From Lineus longissimus (lineage: Eukaryota > Nemertea > Pilidiophora > Heteronemertea > Lineidae): a stretch of DNA of 64,000 bases. The first letter of the stretch is position 1, and every line of letters begins with the position of its first letter. The DNA lies in the NCBI RefSeq assembly GCF_910592395.1, contig NC_088310.1, positions 20,281,501-20,345,500 of the forward strand. Direction: 5' to 3'. The translations under genes and the position numbers were made by a program. Below are positions 12,902 to 24,460 of this stretch, piece after piece. Below the pieces are notes generated by a model. That model ran no database searches. It had not been told where the DNA came from and saw only the letters and a list, made by a program, of their open reading frames with translations.

Positions 12902-15660
12902 GAGATGAATACCATCACGCGGGGGCAGTACTTCGAGCTGGACACCTGTTTGTTTGTATGCTGGGCAGTTATCTTAGAGGAAAATTTAGGAATCAAGGAC
13001 CGGACTTCCATGAATCGACTTTTTGCAGAGAGTACATTGAATGATCAGTTCTTCAGAAGATCACGCTAGGATGCTGGGATTTCAGATGTCGAACAAGATA
13101 ATTTCAAGTCTTTAATCTGCAAGAAACTGTAAGAAATTTGGGAGAATGATTTCCCCTGCCCCTCCCAATCTCATGAACTTCAAAAACAGAACTTTCTAGA
13201 AAATCTAATTTGAATTATTACTGAACTATTTCTTTCGTAGTGACAACTTGACATTTTCAACAAATTTTTAAGACCCACATTTCCAATTATTACATCAATG
13301 GTTAGCAACAAAATGTACCATACCAATACTGTATCCACAAGAAATAGCCAGGAAAGAGCACAATTTGAAATCTTTGGGAACCGGATTGATCTGTGGACAC
13401 GTTCGGAGGGCAGGCCATTCTTTCGGACCATTAGTAGAACTTCTTGGTCAATTGGACGCACGCGTTGCAATCCAGCTTCGACGATCTAGCAGAATAGTAT
13501 TGGCACTAGCAGCAAACTCAAAAGCTTGAACCAAACTGGACAAATCCTGAACATAATCCTACATATCTCACTTGCCGGGGCAACATAACCCACGAAAGCA
13601 TTCCTGCAATAAATTTGAGAATAATTTTCCCCACCCTTGCCCAAGTTCAACTATTGTGAACACATTCGCTGGTTAAAACTGCATTCCTTGTAAAAATTGT
13701 TCAATTTAAAATAAACACCGTCCTCGTCGTCAACACTTTTTAGTCGCCAGCAGAGTTAAAAATATGCGGCCGTTTTATCAGGACTATAATTACCTACAAG
13801 CAGTGTTGCATTCCTGGTACATGTGCAGAGGGAGCATGCCAGAGTATTCTTCAGCCAGCATCACCAAAGCCTGTGTAATACAACTCTGCCCAGAAGGAAA
13901 CTCATCGATTTGATTGGACTTGAACCATACATCACTCTATGGTGGGACATCTAGACCTGTTGCAACTTGCAGACATCACATCACTCTATGGTGGTATGTC
14001 AAAACTGGCAACTGTTGTTCGAATATGTGGACACCAAAACTTCAACAGGGGGTCTCCAAGGGTTAAAGGCAAGTGCAGAGAGACCAGGCATTCCCACCAG
14101 ACATCTACAGCCCGTCAAGTGCTGTGCAACATCATTCCAACAGCCCGTCAATTGCCGTGTAGCATCAGAGGGCGGACTTGAGATTGACCCGGCTGATCCA
14201 GGGTCATCAACATCTTTACAGTAGTTCAACACTAACTGTGGACATCGGTGCAACATAGCCCCACCACAAGATGTTCTGCCGTGCATGCTTAAACCATGGA
14301 ACTCCCCGAGCCTGCAAGGTTTAAACCAATTGCAAGTTCTCAGAGTAGTCCAAGGCAAAACAATACCGAGCAGACAGTCAAGGGTTGAGGGTTAGTGCAA
14401 AGAGAACCAAACATGTTCAAACCCCTTCAACATTCTCAGATTACCGACCAAGGTTTACGTCTTTTACAAACTTCAACAAATAGGCTTGAATTGTTCAACT
14501 AATTTAAGTATATGAAGCAAGACTACTTGCCAACACAATGCAACAATAATTTTGCAGCCAGTTTGAGTTACCTTCGATTTAACTTCCCATTTTGGACACG
14601 CCAACAAGGAGCAATGGGCTTCAGTCCCAGGTGGTTTCAGTACCAAGCGGTCAGACCTCTACTTCCAATGGAGAGAACTGAACCATTCAGGAGCTCCACG
14701 ACTTGAGTTGGGAATATCAGCAAAAATGCGAGACATCAACTTTCATCCAAGACTGTTGCATGCCACGTCTGGACTTGTCTTCATGTGCACCAAGTATCGA
14801 GCAGCGAGTTACGGAACATTGGCCAATGGGGCTGAAGCAACTTGCGACGAGGCTTTCATCTTCACAACAGCCAAGAATAAGATGCGAGGATCCGACATCA
14901 CTATCAGTCAAGTAAACCAACAACAGACTTGCGATTGCGTCTGGGCCTCCCATCCTATAGAACACCGGTGCATGGACCGATAAGCAACTGGGTGTGTGGG
15001 GGCCTCCAATCTTCACAGTGGCTATGACCAGCTGTGGGCATCAGTGCAGCATAACACCACCACAAGGATCCCTGCCGTCCGTCTTTGACCCAGCAGATCC
15101 CCCAAATACCCCAGATCTGGTTGGTATAAGTGGTACTGGGTCAGAAGATCGCCGAGCAGTTTGCCAAGGGTTAAGGGTTAGCGCAGTAAAGTAAGAGCAG
15201 GACCTAAGCAAAGCATTGTACTAGAGAAAGCATGCCAAAAACATAAAAAAAGTGTTTGCAGTAAACCCCACAAGGCAACAATGTACCCATTTACCAAATC
15301 ATTCAATCATAAAACATTCCCATCCAACTGAAGTGCAATATACAGGTAATAATCGAAGTGATAGTGGGAGCCAACAAATTTAACAAATTGTAACTCTATT
15401 TACAGCAAAGTATGAACTGCAAAGGTACTCGACTTGTTGCACAACAAAGTTTTAGACGCCATTCACTCACTAACCGCACAATCGTTTCCCTTTGCCTCCA
15501 GTACAGGTAGACTTTACTTGAAGTGAAACCCTAGGTTTTGGATCAGCTCGAAGTCAAAATTTTAATGTGCCCAACATAGAACTTGGAGGTGTTGCATCAG
15601 TTGTCCAGGACAAAGCAGGAATTGTCTGATGTATGGAAGGGCAATCCACGGATCTCTTAC

Positions 15661-15717
15661 AAGCTTCTTTGAACGGACCATGAACTTCAGCAAGATGAGC
15701 GAGTCATGTTGGAGGAC
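15661..15717 (-). CDS. Candidate short coding exon, unidentified (minus strand)
   Basis: This is a 57-nt segment between a strong acceptor (G-run, T-rich tract, TTGGCAG) and a strong donor (CTT|GTAAGAG). One frame is open for all 19 codons (VLQHDSLILLKFMVRSKKL). The phase matches the end of the candidate exon at 16408-16511. No family is recognised, and an exon this short can be open by chance. Confidence 0.25.
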
Positions 15718-16407
15718 CTGCCAAAAAAACGCATAAAAAAACCCCTCCCCAAATATTAGGGCAAAACATTACATGAATGCACGAGACATGATTGGCATTT
15801 GAAATCAAAGTATAAATTTAGCAGTGAAACATATGTGAACAAGTGCTTCCAAAATCAGAAATCAGGCTAGTTCTTTCAAGACCACATTATCCCATAACTA
15901 AACAAACAGCTTCTCACTGTTAACAAGACCTCCTCTTAGACATTTTTTCCTCTCCTGCATGTATCCCTTCCAAGTATTTACTGAAGCCGCCATTCCAAAT
16001 GTTATAATAATTAGCAAAGACCATGAACATTCAAAATACATTAATAATAATAAAATCCTTACAATGATACAGATGATAAGTATGAGAAATGTTCCCGTGT
16101 TCCGCCTCCTTGTACTCTGTACCTCGAGTTCTTGCAGCGGTCAACCTGTTCTGATCTACTTAGGATAGGAAAAATTAAGTTTCCCTCCCCAACCCAATGA
16201 ACAAGAGACTCATTTTGACTTTCCCAATCATTTCTACTTCAAAAGTACAAGCAACGGTCATCAAAATCAAGAACTTATCAGGACCTCGAAGGGTTAAAAT
16301 GAGATAAGATACTCGCATATCGCAATTTTCTGGTCATTACACGCAGATCAGCTGAACCATCCAAGAACAAGATAACAATGAACTTCACAATATTTGCAAA
16401 ATTTTAC

Positions 16408-16511
16408 CTGAAGAAATCCACAAAACATTGTGCCCAGTCTCGAGACTGTGTACACCGCATTGTTTTCCTCTGCATATGTTGTCCAACATTTCAACTCTGT
16501 ATGCACTTTCA
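16408..16511 (-). CDS. Candidate coding exon, unidentified (minus strand)
   Basis: A 104-nt segment lies between acceptor TTTACTTCAG and donor CTTCAG|GTAAAA. The frame reads KVHTELKCWTTYAEENNAVY and continues SRLGTMFCGFLQ, ending in phase 0. The leading TG completes a codon with the trailing A of the upstream candidate exon at 17194-17260. Composition looks protein-like, but no domain is recognised and the 5' and 3' partners are uncertain. Confidence 0.3.
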
Positions 16512-17193
16512 CTGAAGTAAACAAAAAACATGTTCTCCACACAGCCCCACCCCCCTTAGACAAAAAGTAAATTGGTGCATTGTGGCTCTATTTCACTCGG
16601 TGCAGCCGAGACCCACCACAAGGTTCGCCGCCGTACACCGACCAATCACACTGAAAATTCCTTTGGAACCCAGCTGGGCCGGAAGTCTTCAGATGAAAGC
16701 CGGTCACGACCCGGGTCACCTAGGGTTAGAGACCAGTGCAACTCGAGCTCATAGAACATTGTTCCCGAACTTTCACTGCAGTTCTAAAACTTGGTGCAGC
16801 CAAGACCCACCACAAGGCTAACCGCCGTGCAAACTTGCCGATCCGGTTCACCAAGGGTTGAGGACCAGCGCTACTCAGAAGTTCATAGAACATACAACGC
16901 TTATCTAAAAACCCACCAACCAATCTTTCAAATTCAACCTACGGTGCTTTTCTTGAAATAACAATGGCACCAGAACACAAAGACAATTTCTCAGAAATTC
17001 ATTAGCAACAGTGTGTTACAAAATTGTTTAAAAAACAGTGGCAAACAAGCACAAAGATGCACTGAAGATGCATGTTTTGTATTTACACAAGTAAATTATT
17101 TCTTTGACTAGGCAACTAGGTATTATCATACAAGATGACTGTAAAGTAAAGAGATAGCAAGGATAAGTATCTATCTTACTTTCATGCACTTAC

Positions 17194-17260
17194 TACAGGG
17201 TAGACAGTGGGCATAGGGCACGAACTGGTGTAGCTTTTTGGCAGTCACTCGCACTTTGCT
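17194..17260 (-). CDS. Candidate coding exon, unidentified (minus strand)
   Basis: A 67-nt segment runs from acceptor TTGTTCTCCAG to donor TGTA|GTAAGTG. The frame SKVRVTAKKLHQFVPYAHCL followed by PC is fully open and leaves one base. That base joins in frame to the candidate exon at 16408-16511. A G-run cluster lies just upstream of the acceptor, as in the rest of the array. No homologue is recognised. Confidence 0.28.
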
Positions 17261-17599
17261 CTGGAGAACAAGAATGGTTATTAACCCAACCCACCCAGGC
17301 ATATATGTATTGCCGAATTAGTGAGAGGAAAATGAGATTACGGAATTGCCATTGGTAATATTAAGTCACATAATTATATTCACTTCAGCTTGAAAATAAG
17401 CAAAAGTAAGATATGAAAAAATATACCGTGAACAAACCAGACACAACTCCAGGGATCATTCAGGGGAGGACAAGACTTGTTATTCACATAGACACATCCA
17501 GGATCGAAATGGTTAATCTAAGGAGTGCAGCATTCAAGGTTCACTCTCAGCTCAGCAGCGTGCCAGGTCACCAAGCTAGCATGTGACAACAGTCTACCT

Positions 17600-20500
17600 A
17601 TTAAAAAAGAAGGTTGGAACATGGCCCACCCAAAACCCATTCAACAAGGCAGTTAAGCAAATTTATGCTATAGACAAATTGTTACTTGAAATTACAAAAT
17701 AGCAAATGACGCTAAAATCAAAGGCAGACACCTGACCAGCTTTAGTTTTGGCTTGGATTTTTACAAAATTACATAAGAGGTTACATGGACTGATGAAGAA
17801 GCAATTCAGCAAGGACATAGCCCATGCAGTTAAAAAAGAAAGACACAGGTTGTTATCTAGTGGAGGGTGCAAGCCACTAAACGGGCAACAACTAATTAAC
17901 AGGTGAATAGTGTAGCGGGCAACACATTGCCAAACAATGAAGTATATAGTTTTTACAAAACAGAAATTGTATTGAAAAATAATCAGACTGCACAACTTCC
18001 GTGACTTATCTCATGATCTTTACCACAACTTATGACACACTCTTGAAAACGCCCTGTACTTCATCCCTTGCTTGTTCTCCTGTACTCTAAAATTACACAG
18101 AGACCAAAAAAACCAAGTCCATCGAAACAATTATAACAATATTAGTTGTAAAATATTAGAAGTTGTTGAATTCTTCATGACAACTATAGTAGATTGAGGA
18201 ACATTCAACAAAAATGTACAAATCAACAAGATGTGAATGTAATTATGTTACTCTCGATATGTGGTCACAGTGGTGTATTTATTGTTTTCATGACTCTGCG
18301 ATGAAATTTATTTAAGGGTCATAAGTGGCACCCTACAAATATTTTCCTTCGTCCACAAGTGCATATCCCCATCCATGTCATGCTTCTCACATGTTCCACT
18401 CTGATGTGGTAAATTATCCTGATGTTGCGATATTAGAAATGACATACCAACAGACAACTTTTGAACTTCCTTTCAACCTTCTACCATTTCCTACAGCTCC
18501 TGATAAAATGTGCTAAATCAAATTTACATGAGGGGAAAGAGATGTTAAGAAATTACACATGACACCAAACCATAAATTCCTTACAGCTACAGATCCTCCA
18601 GAACAGTGTACAGTGGCTTTCCAATGCTACAAGATACTCACTTGAGCCTTGAGCAGCTATCCATTTTACATTTTGCTTCAGATTATCATGCAGTTTGCAG
18701 ATATCAAAGTAAAAACAAAATTTTACCTTATTTTGATGGGACCCATCTCCATTTGAGTTATGTGTATACATTTGCCAATTTAATACATGACCGAGACACA
18801 TTGATCTATTTACATAAAACAAGAAAGGTAAAATACTTGCAAAGATTTTTTTACCAAATTGAACACTTGGAAGAGCATGAAATATTTATAGCCACCGTGT
18901 CAACACAGGCTGATCTTCAGGATTGAATATTCTTGGTCACTGAATCAAGAAGAAGTCAAAACCATGGCACAAAAACATGCAAAATTAAAATCAATTTCAC
19001 AGGACTATTACTGTTAAAATTTACAGTTTTTATTTACATATGGAATTTGGACCTTCATCACTGCATTGGGATGATTTCTTGAGTGAATGGTTTATTGACA
19101 TGACATTTGAAGAACATTTTACCTATACATGGTACTTGTTCAAAGCCACTTGCAAGAGTAGCACATGCACTATTCAAGTTAACCTTGCCTTCAAGCCTGG
19201 AGGAACAGACCATCACACTGAATGGGAACTTTTCCTGTTGGGTTACCAGGTAATGATAGGAACACACCTGTCAAAGATAGGGGATGAAAGCAGAGCATGG
19301 CATGGTGACGAGGTAAACAAGACACACCAGAAAACGTCTAATGTTACCAATAATCCGTCGACACATTTCTTTTTACAATATTTTTCCATACACTGTCATT
19401 GTCTTACAAAACAGCACACCGGGTTTATTTGAAACACCTTGAAAATAACAATTCTTGGCAATTAGTAACCAAACGAAATTTAGAATGATACCTCAGTATT
19501 TTTCTTACTTTCTCTTGCCATTCAGATTCACAGTATACTGTCACTGTAGTAGACCGGACAAATCTCAACCTCCTGTGACTTGATCATTCCAGACCAGCCT
19601 TAGTGCAGAAGAAATGCCATCCTCAGCAACTGTTACCTGACAAGACAGGGTTGAAAAAAAACATGCACAGATACACAAGCACCAATTGAGGCTGTCGCTA
19701 TAGTATAATGTTCAAACATCAACATGCGCAAGAACCAAAAGTGCATCAATTGATATGTCAGCATGACAACCAAAAGCCACCATCAAAAAGAATGCAAGGA
19801 CATTTTAATTTAAGGTTTTCGTAAATTGAAAGCATGGGTGTGGTTTAAGTTCTAATCTATGAATTGTAGAATACTCATGTGAAGTGAGTCAAAAAATATG
19901 AAGATACATACCCCTCCTTACCTGGGGTTTTTATAAATCTTGTACTTGTGTGAAGTAAGGTATGAACAACACCCAACTCACATTCACAAGGTACCATCAG
20001 ACACACGCAAGAAAATACACAATATGTCTCGGTCACGTAATGGAAAGCAACAGCAGATTATATTACGCTGCCGACTCGTGACAGTAGTGCAACTCACTGA
20101 CCAGCAACAAGCAAAAAAAACTCGAGAAAAGGTTAAATACAGCTCAAAATTTAAAACAACCAGCAAATGTATACTCAAGACGAACTATTTTTAGTGAAGT
20201 AATGAATGGTTGAAACAAAAGTACTTATTTGGTACGTTGAACTCCCATCGATAGAATAGAAGAGCAGAACATTCTTCTAACCTGGAACAACACTAGCAGG
20301 AAAACAAACAGGGTTACCCGCACATTCATGATGAACCCCAATGTTACAGAAGCCATCGGGACATGAGCCCAGCTTGGTTCTTATCATATAGATTTCACAT
20401 GGAACATTTTATTTCAAGAACACGGCAACAAGAGAATAAATTCTCCCAAACTAACACCAATACACTTTTTATTTTGACGAGCCTCAGGCTCAAATGCTTT

Positions 20501-20740
20501 TATTCCATAATTGTGAAGTACACAAAAAAATATTCGAGTCTAAATATGGATAAATTGTTCATGATCAAGATTTATATGTATGGATGTAGGTCAGTGAATG
20601 ATAGGGCTTTAATCCAAATACCACCTGATACTACTATTGTATTTGATTTGTATTGAATTCTAGTTTCACCATAATCTAAAAATAACTTGAACAGTTTACT
20701 TCCAAGGAACTTTTAATGTGGCAATTTGATGACCAAAGAC
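17600..20740. other. Region without a recognised gene
   Basis: The longest open frames here are about 110-130 codons: 17663-17995 (-), 18606-18926 (+) and 19040-19432 (+). None shows a family motif. The last ends its plausible part in a donor-like CCAG|GTAATG, but no acceptor pairs with it. Scattered acceptor-like sites on the minus strand continue the pattern of the array. Confidence 0.35.
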
Positions 20741-20858
20741 ATTAGTACTTGCCAGAATCAGTACTTGCCAAAAACGACCGAAAAAGATCCACCAGCAGGC
20801 AATGCCTTGGAGAAGGACAAATGACCAGCAATGACCTGAGGAGACTGAACATTATTAT
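20741..20858 (-). other. Candidate minus-strand exon after a G-run acceptor
   Basis: Following acceptor CCACCTTTCAG, one frame reads NNVQSPQVIAGHLSFSKALP and continues AGGSFSVVFG. It is open up to a GC-type donor-like G|GCAAGTACT. Another frame of the same segment is also open for 38 codons, so the reading frame is not decided. Function is unknown. Confidence 0.2.
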
Positions 20859-21340
20859 CTGAAAGGTGGAAAAAATGGAATTACATGTCCCCACCCACCC
20901 AAAAACAGAATTTTGACTAATTTGAGAATTTTGCAATACTATCTGTCAACCAATCTGGCCTGAAGTCGAATTTCCAGACTTGGTCCTTCCATGCTTTTGA
21001 CTGAACAGGATCGAATTTCTGTAGCCATACTTGGATTTGGAATTTTCGAGGGAACCATAGAATAAAACTTGGAAGGCATCATCCTTCAGCCACGGAGGGG
21101 AAGAGGACGAGTCTTGAAGACTTGGGCCTTGGAAACCATTTCTCAGGATTGATCAGTATCATGGTATTGGGACACTTCAAAGACCTGAAATGTGGATAAA
21201 TAACATTGACAATGATCGCATTATAAGTATAGTTTGATAGTCTGTACCGTGAAGAAACAAGATAAAACTACAAGAATACACCATAACTATTTATATCAAA
21301 TTATCACTTCCAACATCTTCATTCCTCAGTTCTATGTAAA

Positions 21341-21375
21341 ACAAGAGGCCCAAGGGCCTGGCGCTCAGCTGAGTT
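21341..21375. repeat. Possible end of a dispersed repeat (GAGGCCCAAGGGCC motif)
   Basis: ACAAGAGGCCCAAGGGCCTG is followed by GCGCTCAGCTGAG. The same AGCTGAG word appears in the direct and inverted motifs at 23360-23385, so the two could be the ends of one element of about 2 kb. That link is inferred only from the shared word. Confidence 0.3.
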
Positions 21376-22659
21376 AATATCATTAATATCTTCCCGGTGT
21401 TTAGTTCATTATGCATGAAAATGGCATGCTCCATGGTATTTGATATCCTTTTGCGTTCACTACGGTACCAATGTTTTTGGTTGACATAATTATGCCACTG
21501 TTGGAACATTCTCATGGTTTATGGTATGCACCTGTTGATGGGCCATATGAATAAAAACTAGCATAAGCTTTTACTCCAGATTTTGAAGTATTTAGTATGC
21601 TTCAAAAATTGGAATAGTTTAGTTCTTGTGAAAGCAAAGGATTTTTAGAAATCAGTATTTGCTACCAAAACAAGTAAATGCTAGACTACATATGAACGAA
21701 AATGTAGGATGAACCTTTTACTTGGTAGTATAAATGTATTTTCTTGGAACCATGTAGCCTTTAAAAGTCGAAGTGAATGGTTGGTTGTTCCTCTTTGCCG
21801 GACTGCATTCACATTTTGTTTGGTGGACATGTCATGCAAGAATTGGTCAAACCATACATCCATTTATGGAGAATCAGAGTGCATGGATTCCGAGTCATTA
21901 AAAATGTCTAAAGAATTATTCTTGGGTCATGAAGGGAAACCTGCGTTGTTTAGTATGAAAGTGAAAAATATGACAGAGTTAAGAAAATTATGTTTTATTG
22001 AACAATAGTAAGTTTTGATTGTCTGCTTGGCTCCTTGCCAGTTAAATAACATGTGACTATACACAAAATAGAAAACTTTGGTGGAAATTGTAAATCATTT
22101 TTTTTATCTATCAGGGGAAACAAGCTGATGATGATCAAGTAAATCATTCATGAGAAATCGTTTTGTTGCTGAAGCTTGCATGACGAAGTTAATGCTAAAC
22201 CTTTTCTTGTGCTCCACTGCGCCACCGTAGTTTTCTATTTAGACCAGCGATGACGTCATTTCTGGTGATTCCCTACGCTATTTGGTATTGTACAGTATGC
22301 AATGTATTTTTTCAGCGCTGTCAGTTGCCGAAGAGAGTGCCGTAGCTCCCTCAATTTCCAATCAATTTTTATGGGAGTGACATTATTGTATTGCTTAGAA
22401 TGTCTACTTTTTACTCATGAAAGAATCGTAGAACTAAAACTTAATAGGGGAACAGAATCATGCCAATTCACTGCACATACTGTGGGAATTCTCCACTTCA
22501 AAATACATCGGCGATGTCATCGCGAATAACAGAGCATGCACTTCCGAATTCGTTTTCACAGAAATGTGGCCAAATTTTCAAGAACTAATTTCTGAAAGTA
22601 GTCCCTAAAGACCTTACGACTACCACTGAAACGAACTGGTGATAATATCGCCTACCAGA

Positions 22660-22736
22660 CTACCATCGTCATCGAGCTGAGTGTCATTGAGCTCCAAGAT
22701 TATTGCACATGGATCGAGTAAACAACATGCCGCCAT
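22660..22736 (-). CDS. Candidate first coding exon with a YY1-like start context (minus strand)
   Basis: On the minus strand the start codon sits in CAAAATGGCGGCATG, a common YY1-type motif at animal start sites. The frame reads MAACCLLDPCAIILELNDTQ then LDDDGSLVGD. Possible donors are GATG|GTAGTC and CTG|GTAGGC, so the 3' end is uncertain. No homologue is recognised, and downstream partners could not be assigned with confidence. Confidence 0.3.
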
Positions 22737-23139
22737 TTTGTCTCCGCTTCGGTATTTCGTAGGCCGCTAAAATGCACCTTCTCAATTAAAACCAACATAA
22801 TAAGGCCTCACATCGTTGATTGAATAGGAACACCACACAAAACACAATAAAGTGGGGGTACAATCGATTACGAAGCTGATGTGAACAGTGATTTACTCCT
22901 GGAGCTGCTGCTGCTTTTTTGTGCAGCTGCCATGTTTTGAGAACTGGCAAATAGGAGACTTCATTGATGGCTGACGTCATCGGGCGGGAATTTGAATCAG
23001 CAGAAATAATTAAAAGGCAGGTAGCGCCCTCTCCTGTTAAAATTTTGAACTTTTTCTCAATAAAATAGTTTTTCAAGAATTTTATCTTAATATTAAAGCA
23101 TATTTCGACTAATTCTGCTGCTCCTAGGCCGATATAGGC

Positions 23140-23385
23140 CAGTTTCCTTCATGCGCTCTCGCTCGCAGGAAGTAGGTCGAATGGCGACAAATTTTGTTTT
23201 GAAAGTAGAGTTTGACCAGAAGTATCCAGAAATGCAAAATAGAAGTCTCTAGGTCTTACGGTTACAAAATGTGCACCATGGGTTTAACGGACGGACGGAC
23301 GGACGGACGGACGGACGGACTGACAGACGGACGCCACTGAGCAGCTTGTTTGACAAGCTCAGCTGACTTTGTCAGCTGAGCTAAA
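23140..23385. repeat. Dispersed repeat tail with (ACGG)n microsatellite
   Basis: About eight ACGG units lie at 23286-23320, then TGACAGACGGACGCC. The short inverted motif TTGTTTGACAAG and the palindromic phrase CTCAGCTGACTTTGTCAGCTGAG follow. Such GACGG tails are common at the ends of dispersed repeats in marine invertebrate genomes, as I recall. No open frame is associated. Confidence 0.6.
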
Positions 23386-23608
23386 AATATGCCTATTTAC
23401 ACTATGAATTCCGCATGAATTGTCAGGTTACAATAAAATTCATCAAGATTAAGGACACTTTTTTATCACAGGTTATGAATCAGATGATGGTCATGGATAC
23501 AAAGTACAAGACTATAAATAAGTAACAATTAATGACATCAAGACTAACGCAAGCAAACCGACACAACAGCACCACTTTTTTAGAATCAAGATCACTGCCT
23601 CTGCTGGC

Positions 23609-24055
23609 TTAAGAAACCGAATTTCGTCGGACAGTCAACAAGAATGCGCCAACACCCAGTGGATCATCCTCATCATTTTCGTAATCACAGTCATTGACAT
23701 TTTGATCATGCAGAATATCGTCAGTATTCAAGTCAAACCTCGACTTCACAACTCTCAAACTTGTTTTTCCATCATGTCCATATCTTTCACCAGATTTACG
23801 AATGTTGAATGATGTTGGTGTATTCTTAATTGTGGCACCCAGCAAAGCATAAACTCTCAAGTTTGTTTCAGGAGAGATGTTCAATCTTTGTCTTTTCTTC
23901 ACAACTAGACTCAACAATCTGTTTTTTCTCTTAAAATAACAGTTTGAAGTACCAACTGAAACATCAACATACTCTCTTCTGAATCGACTGTTTCCTTCGC
24001 GACCCATAACTTCAAAATGTTCAACAGTCACAGATACCTCATGTTCAATCCACAA
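23609..24055 (-). CDS. Unidentified open frame of up to 148 codons (minus strand)
   Basis: The longest unexplained open frame in 6-28 kb. The likeliest ATG starts MGREGNSRFRREYVDVSV, giving about 127 residues; the full open frame begins at a non-ATG codon after an in-frame stop. The protein is basic in its first half (YFKRKNRLLSLVVKKRQRL), then reads SPETNLRVYALLGATIKNTP. It turns acidic near the end (DCDYENDEDDPLGVGAF), and TAA follows RRNSVS. No signal peptide, membrane segment or known domain is seen. It could be a single-exon gene, one exon of a longer gene, or a domesticated transposon remnant. Confidence 0.35.
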   Translation of the reverse strand: MWIEHEVSVTVEHFEVMGREGNSRFRREYVDVSVGTSNCYFKRKNRLLSLVVKKRQRLNISPETNLRVYALLGATIKNTPTSFNIRKSGERYGHDGKTSLRVVKSRFDLNTDDILHDQNVNDCDYENDEDDPLGVGAFLLTVRRNSVS

Positions 24056-24184
24056 AAAACAGTTTTAGTACGAGTGATGGGCAAGCAGCCTCAACTCCTA
24101 GTCCCAACACAACAGCAAAAACTCCCAAGTTCAATAGTAGGGAGTCGGAGCAAACACTAAACGGACACTGATCACGACCAATCA

Positions 24185-24460
24185 CTAATATCTGGTTCGC
24201 AAGGAATTGTCGTCTTCATTCACACTGCCACTGGAGATGTTGAATTGAGGGGAGAAATAACATATCCGACCGACTTCTGGCCAAACCAGGTTGAACAAAA
24301 GAAGCTGCAGGTAGGGGGGCCCACACACCAATCTTCGATGATCAGATAGACAGATGTGGGTGAAGCAAAATCAGTTCTTTGCAGATGAATGCTAACGCTT
24401 CCATCCACAGGCACAGACAGGCAGTCGCTGGTTCGGAATTCCTTTGTCTATGATGAAACT
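24185..24460 (-). other. Possible coding remnant or exon, unidentified (minus strand)
   Basis: A minus-strand frame from an acceptor-like CATAG (about 24455) is open to a TGA near 24222. It reads TSDCLSVPVDGSVSIHLQRT and later EDWCVGPPTCSFFC. The paired cysteines resemble a secreted protein, but no domain is identified and the acceptor is weak. Confidence 0.2.

Larger units (their letters stand above)
14170..16890. repeat. Diverged module with two conserved blocks, at least four copies
   Basis: On the minus strand each copy has a block like GCACTGGTCTCTAACCCTTGG, then 60-150 variable bases, then a block like CTTGTGGTGGGTCTTGGCTGCACC. Approximate copies are 14200-14400, 15030-15195, 16590-16745 and 16790-16885, with a partial copy near 14060. 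Reading frames differ between copies and contain stops, so the conservation looks like repeat ancestry, not a protein domain. Confidence 0.6.
10397..20900 (-). other. Array of G-run / pyrimidine / AG splice-acceptor-like modules (minus strand)
   Basis: On the minus strand at least thirteen sites share one layout: two to four runs of 3-6 G, 15-45 nt of T/C-rich sequence, then an acceptor AG. The first base after AG lies at 10397, 10988, 11512, 12192, 12616, 13116, 13603, 15717, 16155, 16511, 17260, 17597 and 20858. Five between 11.5 and 13.6 kb also share TTATTGCAG- or TTATTACAG-like ends and similar following bases (AT.CTT.GAAG), spaced about 420-680 bp. The acceptors read in the five secure genes of this window lack such G-runs. 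This is either a multi-exon minus-strand transcript grown by exon-intron duplication or a decayed tandem repeat. Candidate exons are given separately. Confidence 0.45.

Noticed and set aside
18606-18926. 106-codon plus-strand open frame
   Set aside because: Both strands are open here and there are no motifs; AT-rich sequence can give this by chance.
19040-19432. 130-codon plus-strand open frame
   Set aside because: No acceptor pairs with its donor-like site, no recognisable domain, and the opposite strand is also open in part.
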